A DNA stretch of 64,000 nucleotides, from NCBI GenBank assembly GCA_036384795.1, contig DASVLP010000054.1:1-64000 (forward strand). The letters are read 5' to 3'. The position numbers and the translations under genes are program-made. The notes below the pieces were generated by a model. The model had not been told where the DNA came from. It was given only the letters and a program-made list of their open reading frames with translations, and ran no database searches. Source of the DNA: Andeanibacterium sp036384795 (lineage in GTDB: Bacteria > Pseudomonadota > Alphaproteobacteria > Sphingomonadales > Sphingomonadaceae). Positions 26,234 to 35,431 of the stretch are shown here, piece after piece; the stretch's first letter is position 1; the number at the start of each line of letters is the position of its first letter.

Positions 26234-27312
26234 TTTCGCAAGCCGAAGCCTTCGCCCGCATTCGCCTGGCGCGCTCACCCAATGTCGGGCCGGTGAGCTT
26301 CGGCCAATTGTTGCGCCGCTTCGGCGATGCGCAGAGCGCGCTCGATGCCTTGCCTGACCTCGCGGCGCGGGGTGGGGCGCGGTATCGCCCGGCCCCGCGC
26401 GACACGATCGAGGCCGAGATCGTCGCCACCCGCAAGGCCGGCGCGCGCTACCTGTTTCACGACTCCGCCGATTACCCGCCGCTGCTCGCCGAACTCGATA
26501 GCGCACCGCCGGTGCTGATCGTGCGTGGCGATTCGTCGCTGGCGGCCAAGCCCTGTGTCGCGCTGGTCGGGGCGCGCAACGCTTCGGCCGCCGCGATCAA
26601 GCTCGCGCGCGATCTTGCCGTCGAGCTTTCGGCAGAAGGCTACGTCGTCGTCTCCGGCCTCGCCCGCGGCATCGATGGGGCGGCGCATCGCGGTGGGTTG
26701 CCGCTGACCATCGGGGTGATCGCGAGCGGGATCGACATCGTCTATCCGCCGCAGCACGCCGAGTTGCAGGAGGAGATCGCGAAGCGCGCCCTGCTGGTTT
26801 CCGAACAACCGCCGGGCACCGAGCCGCGCGGCAGCCATTTCCCCACCCGCAACCGGATCATCGCCGGGATCGCCGCCGGCACGGTGGTGGTCGAGGCCGC
26901 GCCCAAGTCCGGCTCGCTGATCACCGCGCGGCTCGCCGGCGAAGCCGGGCGCGAGGTGATGGCGGTGCCCGGCTCGCCGCTCGACGCGCGCAGCCACGGC
27001 TGCAACCAGCTGATCCGCGAAGGGGCGGTGCTGGTGCAATGCGCCGCCGACGTGATCGAGCTGGTTGCAGGCTTCGACGGCAATCCCCGCTCGACGTTCC
27101 GCGAGAGTGCGCCGTCGGTGTTCGATTTCTCCGACGAGGTGAGTGAGCCGGCCGACCTGGCCGCGTTGCTCACCACCGCGCCGGTCGGGATCGACGAACT
27201 GATCCGTCAGAGCGGCGAGGGCGCCGCCGCGGTGCAGATGGCGCTGCTCGAGCTCGAGCTTGCCGGGCGGCTCCAGCGCCACGCCGGGGGACGGGTGTCG
27301 CTTACGGCTTGA
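26230..27312 (+). CDS. dprA: DNA-processing protein DprA
   Basis: Loads RecA on incoming single-stranded DNA during natural transformation; 360 residues. An N-terminal helix-hairpin/SAM-like part precedes the Rossmann-fold core with VALVGARNAS, VVSGLARGIDGAAHR, GSHFPTRNRIIAGIA and the C-terminal TAPVGIDELIRQSG winged helix. The loop after GAAHR is shorter than I usually see (GGLPLTIGVIASG), though the strand that follows is intact. The GTG start overlaps plsY (GTGA), indicating coupled translation. Other competence genes are not in the window, so functional competence cannot be inferred. Confidence 0.94.
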   Translation: MISQAEAFARIRLARSPNVGPVSFGQLLRRFGDAQSALDALPDLAARGGARYRPAPRDTIEAEIVATRKAGARYLFHDSADYPPLLAELDSAPPVLIVRGDSSLAAKPCVALVGARNASAAAIKLARDLAVELSAEGYVVVSGLARGIDGAAHRGGLPLTIGVIASGIDIVYPPQHAELQEEIAKRALLVSEQPPGTEPRGSHFPTRNRIIAGIAAGTVVVEAAPKSGSLITARLAGEAGREVMAVPGSPLDARSHGCNQLIREGAVLVQCAADVIELVAGFDGNPRSTFRESAPSVFDFSDEVSEPADLAALLTTAPVGIDELIRQSGEGAAAVQMALLELELAGRLQRHAGGRVSLTA

Positions 27313-27368
27313 CCGCCGTGGAAATACCCCCACCTTGCACGGCGGGACTGAGGAGAGGGGAATTCAAC

Positions 27369-28034
27369 ATGGCTACCCAACCACGCCGCAAGCTTAATAT
27401 GGGCACGATCATCGACCGGGTGGTCGAAGTCGTGAGCCAGAACGCCGTCGCAGGCCTCATCTTTGTTGTCGTGTTCGCGGGCCTTGGCATCCTTACCGAT
27501 CGCCTTGCCGACGGTGCGCCGCTCCGCGCGGGCCTGTTCGGCATCATCGTGGCGCTGGCAACAATCTTCGGCGTCTATCTCCTGACCCAGACGATGCTCG
27601 CCAAAGCGGGGCTGCAATCCTATCGCGGCAGCCCGCGGGTCCTCGCTTATTTGGGGATGGGGATCATCGCGGGCATCGGAACTTCGCTCGGCCTCATCCT
27701 GTTCATCATCCCCGGCCTCATCCTGATGGCGCGGTGGAGCATTTCCGGCGCGCTGCTGGTCGGCGAGGGCAAGGGAGTGACCCAGTCGCTGGGTGAAAGC
27801 TGGGAAGCCACGCGCGGCAGCGAAATGCCGATCATCCTCACGTTTGTGGTGCTGGTATTCTCGTTCACGATCGTCTCGGTGGTCGCCGGACTCTATGCCC
27901 CGTCTGCGGGGGTCGGCGCGACGGTGGTCTCGAAGATCGCGGGAGCGGTGGGCAATGCGCTCTCCACTGCCTGCGGTGTCGCAATCTACGGCCTGCTCAA
28001 GGGCGGAGAGAAAGTCGCCGAGACTTTCCAATAG
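27369..28034 (+). CDS. Multi-spanning membrane protein (GPDPase-membrane-domain-like)
   Basis: A 221-residue membrane protein with about six hydrophobic helices after a basic N-terminus (MATQPRRKLNMGTIIDRVVE). The pattern LFIIPGLILMARWSISGALLVGEGKGVTQSLGESWEATRG is typical of the glycerophosphoryl diester phosphodiesterase membrane-domain/DUF975-like family, in which the W/E-rich amphipathic segment follows a PG turn. Only the pattern is recognised; the enzymatic function is unknown. A strong AGGAGAGGGG ribosome binding site precedes the ATG at 27369. It lies 56 nt after dprA and 86 nt before topA. Confidence 0.6.
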   Translation: MATQPRRKLNMGTIIDRVVEVVSQNAVAGLIFVVVFAGLGILTDRLADGAPLRAGLFGIIVALATIFGVYLLTQTMLAKAGLQSYRGSPRVLAYLGMGIIAGIGTSLGLILFIIPGLILMARWSISGALLVGEGKGVTQSLGESWEATRGSEMPIILTFVVLVFSFTIVSVVAGLYAPSAGVGATVVSKIAGAVGNALSTACGVAIYGLLKGGEKVAETFQ

Positions 28035-28120
28035 CTGCGATGCGCAACCGCTTGACGAACCTTCGGCGGGCGTTCCACCCTCGCGCGTACGTACACACGT
28101 AAGGGGCCCGCTGAATTTCC

Positions 28121-30652
28121 ATGCAACTTGTCGTCGTCGAATCTCCCGCCAAGGCGCGGACCATCGAAGGGTATCTCGGCAAGGACTATAAAGTCCTCGC
28201 CTCGTACGGTCACGTCCGCGACCTGCCGGCGAAGGACGGCTCGGTGCGCCCCGATGAAGCGTTCGCGATGGATTGGGAGATCTATGGCGACAAGCAGAAG
28301 CGGGTGAAAGAGATTTCCGACGCGGCGAAGCAAGCCGACCGCCTGATCCTCGCGACCGACCCCGATCGCGAGGGCGAGGCGATCAGCTGGCACGTGCTCG
28401 AGCTCTTGAAGAGCCGCAAGGCGCTGCCCGCCGAAGTCGAGCGGGTCACCTTCAACGCGATCACCAAGAAGGCGGTGACCGACGCGATCGCCAGCCCCCG
28501 CCAGCTCGATACCGACCTGATCGACGCCTACCTCGCCCGGCGCGCGCTCGATTACCTGTTCGGCTTCACCCTCTCGCCGGTGCTGTGGCGCAAATTGCCG
28601 GGTGCGAAGAGCGCGGGGCGGGTGCAGTCGGTCGCGCTGCGACTGATCGTCGAGCGCGAGCGCGAGATCGAGGCGTTCACCGCGCAGGAATACTGGCAGG
28701 TGCTGGCCCGGCTGGAGCAGGACGGGACCGAGTTCACCGCGCGGCTGGTGAAGTTCGACGGCGAGAAGCTGGAACGCCTGTCTCTCGGCGACGCCGGCAT
28801 GGCCGCACGGGCCCGCGAGGCGGTCGAGAAAGGGCGCTTCACGGTAGAGGAAGTCGAAACCCGGCCGCTGAAGCGCAACCCGGCGCCGCCGTTCACGACC
28901 TCGACCCTCCAGCAGGAAGCGGCGCGCAAGCTCGGCTTTTCCGCCAGCCACACGATGCGCCTTGCGCAAAACCTCTACGAAGCGGGCGCGATCACCTACA
29001 TGCGGACCGACGGCGTGCAGATGGATGCCGGCGCGATCGCCGCCGCGCGCGATGCGATCGCGAAGCGCTATGCGGGCCATTACCTGCCCGAGCAGCCGCG
29101 CATCTATCAGACCAAGGCCAAGAACGCGCAGGAAGCCCACGAGGCGATCCGGCCGACCGACTTCACCCGCGATCACGCCGGCTCGGGCGACGAGGCGCGG
29201 CTCTACGACCTCGTCTTCAAGCGCGCGATGGCGAGCCAGATGGCCTCGGCCAGCCTGGAGCGCACCACGGTCACCTTGCGCGATCCAACCGGGCGGCAGG
29301 AACTGCGCGCCACCGGGCAGGTGGTGAAGTTCCCCGGCTTCCTCGCGGTCTACGAAGAAGGCCGCGACCAGAAAGCCGACGAGGACGACGAGGAGGGGCT
29401 GCTGCCGATGCTGTCGAAGGGCGACAGCCCGGCGAAGCTCGCCGTCGAGGCGACCCAGCACTTCACCCAGCCGCCGCCGCGCTATTCGGAGGCGAGCCTG
29501 GTCAAGCGGCTCGAAGAGCTCGGCATCGGCCGGCCCTCGACTTACGCCTCGACCCTGCAGGTGCTGAAGGACCGCAACTACGTGCGGGTCGAGCGCAACC
29601 GCTTCTTCGCCGAGGAAAGCGGGCGGCTGCTGACCGCGTTCCTCGAACGTTTCTTCCCCCGCTACGTCGCCTACGACTTCACCGCCGAGATGGAGGAAGA
29701 ACTCGACGACGTCTCCGGCGGGCGGATGGAGTGGAAGGCGCTGCTCGACCAGTTCTGGCGCGACTTCAAGCCGAAGAGCGATGAAGTGATGGAGCGCAAG
29801 CCCTCGGAGGTCACCGAGGCGCTCGACGCGTTCCTGTCCGATTACCTGTTTCCGCCGAAAGCCGATGGCTCGGACCCGCGGCAATGCCCGCAATGCATCG
29901 AGGAAGGGCGCACCGGCGGTCGCCTGGCGCTGCGCGGCGGACGCTATGGCGCGTTCGTCGCCTGCGCGAACTATCCCGAATGCAAGTACACCCGCCGCTT
30001 CGCCCAGCCCGGCGGCAACGGTGAAGGCGAGGGCGAGGAAGGCGCGATGGGCAAGGACCCGGAGACCGGCCTCGAAGTGATGAGGAAGTCCGGCCGGTTC
30101 GGCCCTTACGTCCAGCTCGGCGAGGGCAAGGAGGCCAAGCGGGCGTCGATCCCCAAGGATCTGCCCGACTTCGACCTCGACTGGGCGCTGCGCCTGCTGA
30201 GCCTGCCGCGTACCGTCGGGGTGCATCCGGAGACGGGGCTGGAAATCACCGCCAGCATCGGGCGTTACGGGCCTTACCTCGCACACGACGGCAAGTACGC
30301 CAAGCTGCGCTCAACCCGCGACGTGTTCGAAACGGGCATGAATGCGGCGGTCACCCTGCTGGCCGAGGCGCAGAACCGCGGCGGCGCCGGCGGCGGGCGG
30401 GCCAAGGCCGAGCCGATCAAGACCTTCGGCGCGCACCCGACCAGCGGTGGCGAAATGAAGGTGATGCCGGGCCGCTACGGCCCCTACGTCACCGACGGCA
30501 CCACCAACGCCACGATCCCGCGCGACGCGAAGCCCGAGGACGTAACCGAGGAACAGGCGATCGCCTTGATCGACGCCCGAGCCGCAAAGGGCCCGGCGAA
30601 AAAGAAGGGCCGCGGCGGGGCCAAGAAGAAGGCTGCGGCGAAGAAAGCATAA
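28121..30652 (+). CDS. topA: DNA topoisomerase I
   Basis: Type IA topoisomerase that relaxes negative supercoils, 843 residues. The TOPRIM domain starts at once (LVVVESPAKARTIEGYLG), with the acidic TDPDREGEAISWHV. The catalytic tyrosine is Tyr293 in ITYMRTDGVQ. IGRPSTYASTLQVL lies in domain IV. The C-terminus has one recognisable Cys4 zinc ribbon (CPQC...CANYPEC near residue 590), then repeated GRYGPY modules, and ends in a Lys/Ala-rich tail (KKKGRGGAKKKAAAKKA) likely to bind DNA. The topology is typical of alphaproteobacterial TopA, which replaces some zinc ribbons by these G-R-Y-G-P-Y modules. Confidence 0.97.
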   Translation: MQLVVVESPAKARTIEGYLGKDYKVLASYGHVRDLPAKDGSVRPDEAFAMDWEIYGDKQKRVKEISDAAKQADRLILATDPDREGEAISWHVLELLKSRKALPAEVERVTFNAITKKAVTDAIASPRQLDTDLIDAYLARRALDYLFGFTLSPVLWRKLPGAKSAGRVQSVALRLIVEREREIEAFTAQEYWQVLARLEQDGTEFTARLVKFDGEKLERLSLGDAGMAARAREAVEKGRFTVEEVETRPLKRNPAPPFTTSTLQQEAARKLGFSASHTMRLAQNLYEAGAITYMRTDGVQMDAGAIAAARDAIAKRYAGHYLPEQPRIYQTKAKNAQEAHEAIRPTDFTRDHAGSGDEARLYDLVFKRAMASQMASASLERTTVTLRDPTGRQELRATGQVVKFPGFLAVYEEGRDQKADEDDEEGLLPMLSKGDSPAKLAVEATQHFTQPPPRYSEASLVKRLEELGIGRPSTYASTLQVLKDRNYVRVERNRFFAEESGRLLTAFLERFFPRYVAYDFTAEMEEELDDVSGGRMEWKALLDQFWRDFKPKSDEVMERKPSEVTEALDAFLSDYLFPPKADGSDPRQCPQCIEEGRTGGRLALRGGRYGAFVACANYPECKYTRRFAQPGGNGEGEGEEGAMGKDPETGLEVMRKSGRFGPYVQLGEGKEAKRASIPKDLPDFDLDWALRLLSLPRTVGVHPETGLEITASIGRYGPYLAHDGKYAKLRSTRDVFETGMNAAVTLLAEAQNRGGAGGGRAKAEPIKTFGAHPTSGGEMKVMPGRYGPYVTDGTTNATIPRDAKPEDVTEEQAIALIDARAAKGPAKKKGRGGAKKKAAAKKA

Positions 30653-30660
30653 CCATCCTC

Positions 30661-30780
30661 GTCACCCCAGCGAAAGCTGGGGTCTTTTGAAGTTCCGCGG
30701 GTGGCCAACGATGCCAGGTTTCGATGGCATGACGAGATACCCTTGACCGGGACCTTTCGATTTCCCAAGCGTTTGGGGCA
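30661..30780. repeat. Palindromic repeat with terminator-like hairpin (family F)
   Basis: Begins 9 nt after the topA stop. It opens with a perfect stem CCCCAGC-GAAA-GCTGGGG (30665-30682) followed by TCTTTT, so it can act as the topA intrinsic terminator. Further on is TGCCAGGTTTCGATGGCA and an imperfect GGGACC...TCCC segment. The remainder up to the transporter start carries short inverted repeats like those of other dispersed sphingomonad repeats. Only one copy is seen in this window. Confidence 0.5.
30664..30688 (+). terminator. Intrinsic terminator after topA
   Basis: Seven GC-rich base pairs (8 with A-T closing) around a GAAA tetraloop, directly followed by TCTTTT. It is placed 12 nt past the topA stop codon. 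The hairpin is also the left end of a repeat element. Confidence 0.65.
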
Positions 30781-30781
30781 T

Positions 30782-32227
30782 ATGCTTCGCTCCCAGGATT
30801 TCGGCGACACCAGTCCGCCCGTGCGCGAAGGTCCGCGGGTGCGGCCCAACCGCACGATGGACGGCCTGCCCAAGCCGCGCCGCTATTGGTCGATCGCGGC
30901 GATCTCGTTCGGCACCGCGCTGTTCGTGATCGACGGCGCGATTGCCAACGTCGCGTTGCCGACGATCGGCCGCGAGCTCGGGGTCGGCAACGGCGCGGTG
31001 ACCAACGTCGTGACCGTCTATCAGCTCGTGCTGGTGATGGTGCTGCTGCCGTTCTCGAGCCTGGGCGACCGGATCGGCCACCGCACGCTCTATCAGATGG
31101 GGCAAGTGCTGTTCCTGGTCGCCTCGGCGCTGATCCTGTTCGTGCACAGCTTTCCGCTGCTGCTGCTGGCGCGCGCCGGCCAGGCGCTCGGCGCGGGAAT
31201 GGCGCTGAGCGTTTCGGCGGCGATGCTGCGCGAGACATATCCCGCTCGCAGCCTCGGCAGCGGCATGGGGATCAACTCGGTAGTTGTCGCGTCGTCGGGA
31301 GCGATCGCGCCGACGCTGGGCGGCTGGCTGGTCGCCAACCTCGATTGGCGCTGGGTGTTCGTCGCGGCGGTGCCGATGGCGGTGATCTCGCTGCTGCTCG
31401 GGCGCGCGCTGCCCGACCCGTTCAAGGCCGACCGCGAGCCGCAATACCTGAGCGGCGCGTGGAGCGCGGTGTCGGTGTTGCTGCTGATCGGCGGCATCCA
31501 GATCGCGACCCACGGAGCGACGGTCGCGGTCGGCGTGGCGATCTCCCTGGTCGGGGCAATCTCGGCGTATTTCCTCGTCCAGCGCGAGCGCAAGCGCAGC
31601 CACCCGGTGGTGCCGGTCGACATCATGGCCAAGCCCGCGATCGGGCTTTCCGCGCTCGCCGCAGTCTGCGCGTTCGTCGCCTCGAGTTCGCTGCTGGTGT
31701 CGCTGCCGTTCCTGTTCGAGGTGCGGATGGGCTATTCCCCCGACGAGGTCGGGCTGCTGTTGCTGCCGTTCCCGCTGACGATGCTGGTGGTCGCCCCTGC
31801 GGCGGGCTGGCTGTCGGATCGGGTGCCGGCGACCAAGCTCGGCGTCACCGGCATGGTCATCGCGATCGTCGCGCTGGTGCTGTTGGCGTTCATGCCAGCG
31901 CAGCCTGGAGCGTTCGGAATCGCCTGGCGGCTCGCGATGTGTGCGCTCGGCTATGGCTTGTTCTTCGCCCCCAACTCGCGGCTGCTGATCGGCCAGGCGC
32001 CCAAAGAGCGCGCGGCCGCGGCCGGCGGCCTGCTTTCTACCTCGCGCCTGGCCGGGCAAACGCTGGGCGCGGCGATGGTCGGCGTGCTGCTGACCGCGGG
32101 CCTGGGCATCGGGCCGCTGCCGATGCTGATCGCCTGCGCATTGTCGGTGGTCGCCGCGCTGTGCAGCCTGGTGCGCTTCCGCACCTTGCGCGCGAGCGGC
32201 GGCAAGGCGGCCCTGGCACAACCCTGA
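30782..32227 (+). CDS. DHA2-type MFS efflux transporter
   Basis: A membrane transporter of 481 residues with about 13-14 hydrophobic segments, resembling the 14-TM DHA2 multidrug efflux group. The first helix is AISFGTALFVIDGAIANVALP. Motif A is LGDRIGHRTLYQMG, and motif C is close to GSGMGINSVVVASSGAIAPTLGGWL. ATG 30782 is chosen; the frame is open from 30701, and ATG 30857 (MDGLPKPRRYW) just before the first helix is equally plausible. The 5' end lies next to a palindromic repeat. The substrate is unknown; antibiotic or solvent efflux is typical for the family. Confidence 0.88.
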   Translation: MLRSQDFGDTSPPVREGPRVRPNRTMDGLPKPRRYWSIAAISFGTALFVIDGAIANVALPTIGRELGVGNGAVTNVVTVYQLVLVMVLLPFSSLGDRIGHRTLYQMGQVLFLVASALILFVHSFPLLLLARAGQALGAGMALSVSAAMLRETYPARSLGSGMGINSVVVASSGAIAPTLGGWLVANLDWRWVFVAAVPMAVISLLLGRALPDPFKADREPQYLSGAWSAVSVLLLIGGIQIATHGATVAVGVAISLVGAISAYFLVQRERKRSHPVVPVDIMAKPAIGLSALAAVCAFVASSSLLVSLPFLFEVRMGYSPDEVGLLLLPFPLTMLVVAPAAGWLSDRVPATKLGVTGMVIAIVALVLLAFMPAQPGAFGIAWRLAMCALGYGLFFAPNSRLLIGQAPKERAAAAGGLLSTSRLAGQTLGAAMVGVLLTAGLGIGPLPMLIACALSVVAALCSLVRFRTLRASGGKAALAQP

Positions 32228-32301
32228 GCGGTGCCGGCCTTGCGGGGCCAGCGGGATGATGGCAGCATGCCGGGCGTTGCTTTGTCCGAGAGGGGATGGA
32301 C

Positions 32302-32919
32302 ATGCCGATCCTTGCCGCGATCGCCGCGACCGCGCTTTCCGCAGCCCGATGGCAAGGTCCGGTCGTTTCCGACGACGATTACCCCGGCGGCGCGCTGCTC
32401 AAGCAAAAGTCCGCGGCGACGATGCTGGACATGCTGATCGATCCGCAGGGCAAAGTGGTCAAGTGCACTGTCTCAGGGGTGGTCGGCGACGCGCAGCTCG
32501 CGTCGGACATGTGCGACATCGCCAGGCGGAAGAAAGCGATTCCCGCGCGCGATGCGGCGGGCAAGCCCGCGTTCGGGTTCCGGCGCGACTTTGCCGTACT
32601 GACGTTGCCCGGGACCCAGCAGGCCGACGAGATCGGCAATTTCGGCCCCACGCCCGACGTCGATATCGAGGTGGCGAGCATTCCCGCCGGCACCGTTTCG
32701 CCGGTGCTGGTGAACCTCACGATCGGGGTCGACCCAGCCGGCAAAACCACGAACTGCGAATACGGCGCGGCCGCCGGCACGGCTCGCGCCTTCGCGGCGG
32801 TCGCCTGCAAGCAGGTCGTGCAGATGGCGTTCGACAGGCTGACTGACCCGGGCGGCGCGCCGATCAGTTATGTGCGCCCGCTGACGGTCCGCTTCTCGCT
32901 CGCGAAGGCGGGCCGCTAG
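32302..32919 (+). CDS. Exported protein with two TonB-C-like domains
   Basis: A 205-residue protein with a short hydrophobic N-terminus (MPILAAIAATALSAA) that may be a signal sequence. Two halves each resemble a TonB C-terminal fold: LDMLIDPQGKVVKCTVSG with CDIARRKKAIPARDAAGKPA, and LVNLTIGVDPAGKTTNCEYG with a matching C-terminal part. Each half has one Cys after the GK-V/T strand and a second in the following helix, suggesting disulfides in the periplasm. There is no proline-rich linker or ExbB/D-interacting helix, so it is not a canonical energy transducer. ATG 32302 is preferred because GAGAGGGG ends 6 nt before it. Unknown function. Confidence 0.6.
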   Translation: MPILAAIAATALSAARWQGPVVSDDDYPGGALLKQKSAATMLDMLIDPQGKVVKCTVSGVVGDAQLASDMCDIARRKKAIPARDAAGKPAFGFRRDFAVLTLPGTQQADEIGNFGPTPDVDIEVASIPAGTVSPVLVNLTIGVDPAGKTTNCEYGAAAGTARAFAAVACKQVVQMAFDRLTDPGGAPISYVRPLTVRFSLAKAGR

Positions 32920-33806
32920 CGCACCCAGTCGAGGCCGATTTCCTCATAAATCTCACGGCTTTCGGCCCACTTCTCGTCCACTTTGACATGCAGGAACAAG
33001 TGCACCGGCACGCCGAGCAGCGCGCTCAACTCGTTGCGTGCCGCCTCGCCGATCGCCTTGATCCGCGCGCCGCGCTTGCCGAGCACGATCGGCTTCTGGC
33101 TGTCACGTGCGATCACGATCTGCTGGCGGATCTCGACGCTGCCGTCCTTGCGCTGGGTGTAGCTTTCGGGGCGGACCGCCGCATCGTAGGGCAGCTCGTC
33201 GTGCAGCTGGCGATAGAGCTGCTCGCGGGTGATCTCGGCGGCGAGCAGCCGTTCGCTCGCGTCGGAAACCTGGTCCTCGGGATAATGCCACGCTCCCTCG
33301 GGCATCAACGCCGCGAGGCTCGCCTTCAGCTCCGGCACCCCGTCGCCGGTCAGCGCCGAGACGAAGAACACTTCGTCGAACGCGGCCTTGCCGGTGAGCT
33401 CCTGCGCCAGCGGCAGCAGCGCTTCCTTTGTCGCCGCATCGACTTTGTTCAGCGCCAGCAGCTTGCGTTCCGGCCGCTCCTTCAGCGTCTCGAGCAACGG
33501 CTCGAGCTCGTGGCGCCGCAGCTTCACCGCATCCACCACCAGCAGCACCGCGTCGGCCGCCTGGGTGCCTTCCCATGCGGCGCTGACCATCGCGCGGTCG
33601 AGCCGGCGTTTCGGTGCGAAGATGCCCGGCGTGTCGGCAAGGATGATCTGCGTGTCGTCTTTGAGCGCGATGCCCAGAACCCGCGCGCGAGTTGTCTGCG
33701 CCTTCGCGCTGACGATCGCGACTTTCTGCCCGACGAGCGCGTTGACCAGCGTCGACTTGCCCGCGTTTGGCGCGCCGATCACCGCGACGATACCGCACTT
33801 GGTCAC
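32916..33806 (-). CDS. era: GTPase Era
   Basis: Ribosome-assembly GTPase binding the 3' end of 16S rRNA, 296 residues. G1 is GAPNAGKST (residues 11-19), G3 DTPG, G4 NKVD. The C-terminal KH domain carries LGKRGARIKAIGEAARNEL. The GTG start at 33806 overlaps the rnc stop codon by 4 nt (GTGA), so translation is coupled to rnc. The convergent TonB-C-like gene overlaps its 3' end by 4 nt. Confidence 0.97.
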   Translation of the reverse strand: MTKCGIVAVIGAPNAGKSTLVNALVGQKVAIVSAKAQTTRARVLGIALKDDTQIILADTPGIFAPKRRLDRAMVSAAWEGTQAADAVLLVVDAVKLRRHELEPLLETLKERPERKLLALNKVDAATKEALLPLAQELTGKAAFDEVFFVSALTGDGVPELKASLAALMPEGAWHYPEDQVSDASERLLAAEITREQLYRQLHDELPYDAAVRPESYTQRKDGSVEIRQQIVIARDSQKPIVLGKRGARIKAIGEAARNELSALLGVPVHLFLHVKVDEKWAESREIYEEIGLDWVR

Positions 33807-34486
33807 CCGAACTTCTCCATGAATGCAGCCGCCGCCAAACGCTCGGCCTCGGCCTTGCTGGTGCCTTCGGCCTCGACCTCGCCAATGCCTTTCACCGACA
33901 CCGCTACCGTGAACCGTGCCGCATGGTCGGGACCGGAGCGATGGACCAACCGATAATCGGGCATCTTGCGCCCGCTGCCGGCGGCCCATTCCTGCAGCGC
34001 GCTCTTCGGGTGCTTGCGCTCTCCGGCGGAGCCGGACACCTCTTCGTCCCACAAGCTGCGGACCAGTTCGCGCGTGGCGCCGAAACCGTGCTCGATGAAG
34101 TGCGCGCCGAGCAGCGCTTCCATCACGTCGCCGAGAATGTTGTCGCTGTCGGCGCCGCCGTCGGCGCGGGCCTGGGCGCCAAGGCGGATATGCTCCCCAA
34201 GGCCTATCCGCCGGGCTATCCCGGCGCAGGTCTTGCGGCTGACGAGCGCGTTGAGCCGCTGCGACAGCTTGCCCTCGGCGTCATCCTGGCGCTGATAGAG
34301 CCATTCGGCGATCGCCAGGCCCAGCACCCGGTCGCCCAGGAACTCGAGCCGCTGGTAATCCGGGCTCTCGCCGGTGCTGCCGTGGGTCAGCGCCTCGCGC
34401 CACAGCGCTTGGTCGCCGATCTTGCCCGCGCCGATGCTGTCGAGGAACGCGCGCGCCTCGGGCGCGAGCGCCGCGGCCTTGCTCAA
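33803..34486 (-). CDS. rnc: Ribonuclease III
   Basis: Double-strand-specific RNase for rRNA processing, 227 residues. The signature LEFLGDRVLGL spans residues 48-58, with the second acidic site in GDVMEALLGA. A C-terminal dsRBD follows (PKSALQEWAAGSG to EGTSKAEAERLAAAAFMEKF). The start is a TTG at 34486 overlapping the lepB stop (TTGA), with GGGAGAA upstream; there is no in-frame ATG in a suitable place. Order lepB-rnc-era is the standard alphaproteobacterial arrangement. Confidence 0.96.
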   Translation of the reverse strand: MSKAAALAPEARAFLDSIGAGKIGDQALWREALTHGSTGESPDYQRLEFLGDRVLGLAIAEWLYQRQDDAEGKLSQRLNALVSRKTCAGIARRIGLGEHIRLGAQARADGGADSDNILGDVMEALLGAHFIEHGFGATRELVRSLWDEEVSGSAGERKHPKSALQEWAAGSGRKMPDYRLVHRSGPDHAARFTVAVSVKGIGEVEAEGTSKAEAERLAAAAFMEKFG

Positions 34487-35364
34487 AAGGTTCTCCCGAT
34501 CCGGTTCCACCGCGCGGCGGTGAACCAGGTCCATGGCTTCAGCCAGCTCGAAGAGCCGTCGGTCGACCACATCATGATCGTCGCCTTGCCGACAAGATTG
34601 TCTTGCGGGACCATGCTGATCCCCCCGTTGGGCACTGCGGGAAACCGGCTGTCGAGCGAATCGTCGCGGTTGTCGCCCATCAGGAACATCATCTTTTCGG
34701 GCACCAGATAGACGGGCGTATTGTCGGCGTTGACGCCCCACGGGTTGTCCGCCCGGGACGGACCGAAATCGAGCACGTTGTAACTCACCCCGTTGGGCAG
34801 CGTTTCGCGGTATTGCGGATAGCGGCAGATTCGCGTGCCGTCGTTGCGCACCGCCGCGAATTCGCTGCTCCAGCACCGCGGCGTGTTGGGCGAGAGCGGA
34901 ACCTCGAAATCGCCGAGACGCACTTTCTTCACCGGCGAGCCGTTGATGAACAGCACGCCGTCGCGCATCTGGATCTGGTCGCCGGGCAGGCCGATCACCC
35001 GCTTGATGTAATCCTCGTCGTCGTTCGGCGGAGCCTTGAAGATCACGATGTCGCCGCGCTGGGGCTGGCGCGCGAAGATCCGCCCTTGCGGAAACGGATG
35101 CATGCCGAACGGCAGCGAATAGTTCGAGATGCCGTACTTCCACTTCGCCGCGAGCAGATAATCGCCGTCGAGCAGGCGCGGCAGCATGCTTTCGCTAGGG
35201 ATGTTGAACGGCGCGAAGATCACCGTGCGGAACACCAACACCACCACCGCGAGCTTGAGCAGGAAAACGAGGAAGCTGCCTTCCTCCTTCTTTTCCCGCA
35301 CCTGCCGCGTTGGGTTCGCGGGTTCGGGCGCGGTTGCGGTGGTCGTCTCTGTGGTCTCGTTCAT
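34483..35364 (-). CDS. lepB: Signal peptidase I
   Basis: Membrane-bound serine/lysine protease removing Sec signal peptides, 293 residues. A cytoplasmic N-tail is followed by one TM helix (about 30-50). The catalytic Ser59 lies in IPSESMLPRLLDGDYLL and the catalytic Lys in DYIKRVIGLPGDQI. The box GDNRDDSLDSR is complete. A single TM helix and the long periplasmic beta-domain insert are typical for alphaproteobacteria. ATG 35364 is preferred over the longer frame because it precedes the charged cytoplasmic tail. It heads the lepB-rnc-era operon. Confidence 0.96.
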   Translation of the reverse strand: MNETTETTTATAPEPANPTRQVREKKEEGSFLVFLLKLAVVVLVFRTVIFAPFNIPSESMLPRLLDGDYLLAAKWKYGISNYSLPFGMHPFPQGRIFARQPQRGDIVIFKAPPNDDEDYIKRVIGLPGDQIQMRDGVLFINGSPVKKVRLGDFEVPLSPNTPRCWSSEFAAVRNDGTRICRYPQYRETLPNGVSYNVLDFGPSRADNPWGVNADNTPVYLVPEKMMFLMGDNRDDSLDSRFPAVPNGGISMVPQDNLVGKATIMMWSTDGSSSWLKPWTWFTAARWNRIGRTF

Positions 35365-35431
35365 GCGGCTGCGGGCCTTCCAAATCGTCGCCGCACCGCT
35401 TAGGCGAGACGGCATTGCCTGGGAAAGGGAA

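Noticed and set aside
27986..30286. 766-residue frame opposite topA
   Set aside because: Antisense shadow; topA has all type IA topoisomerase motifs in the other strand.
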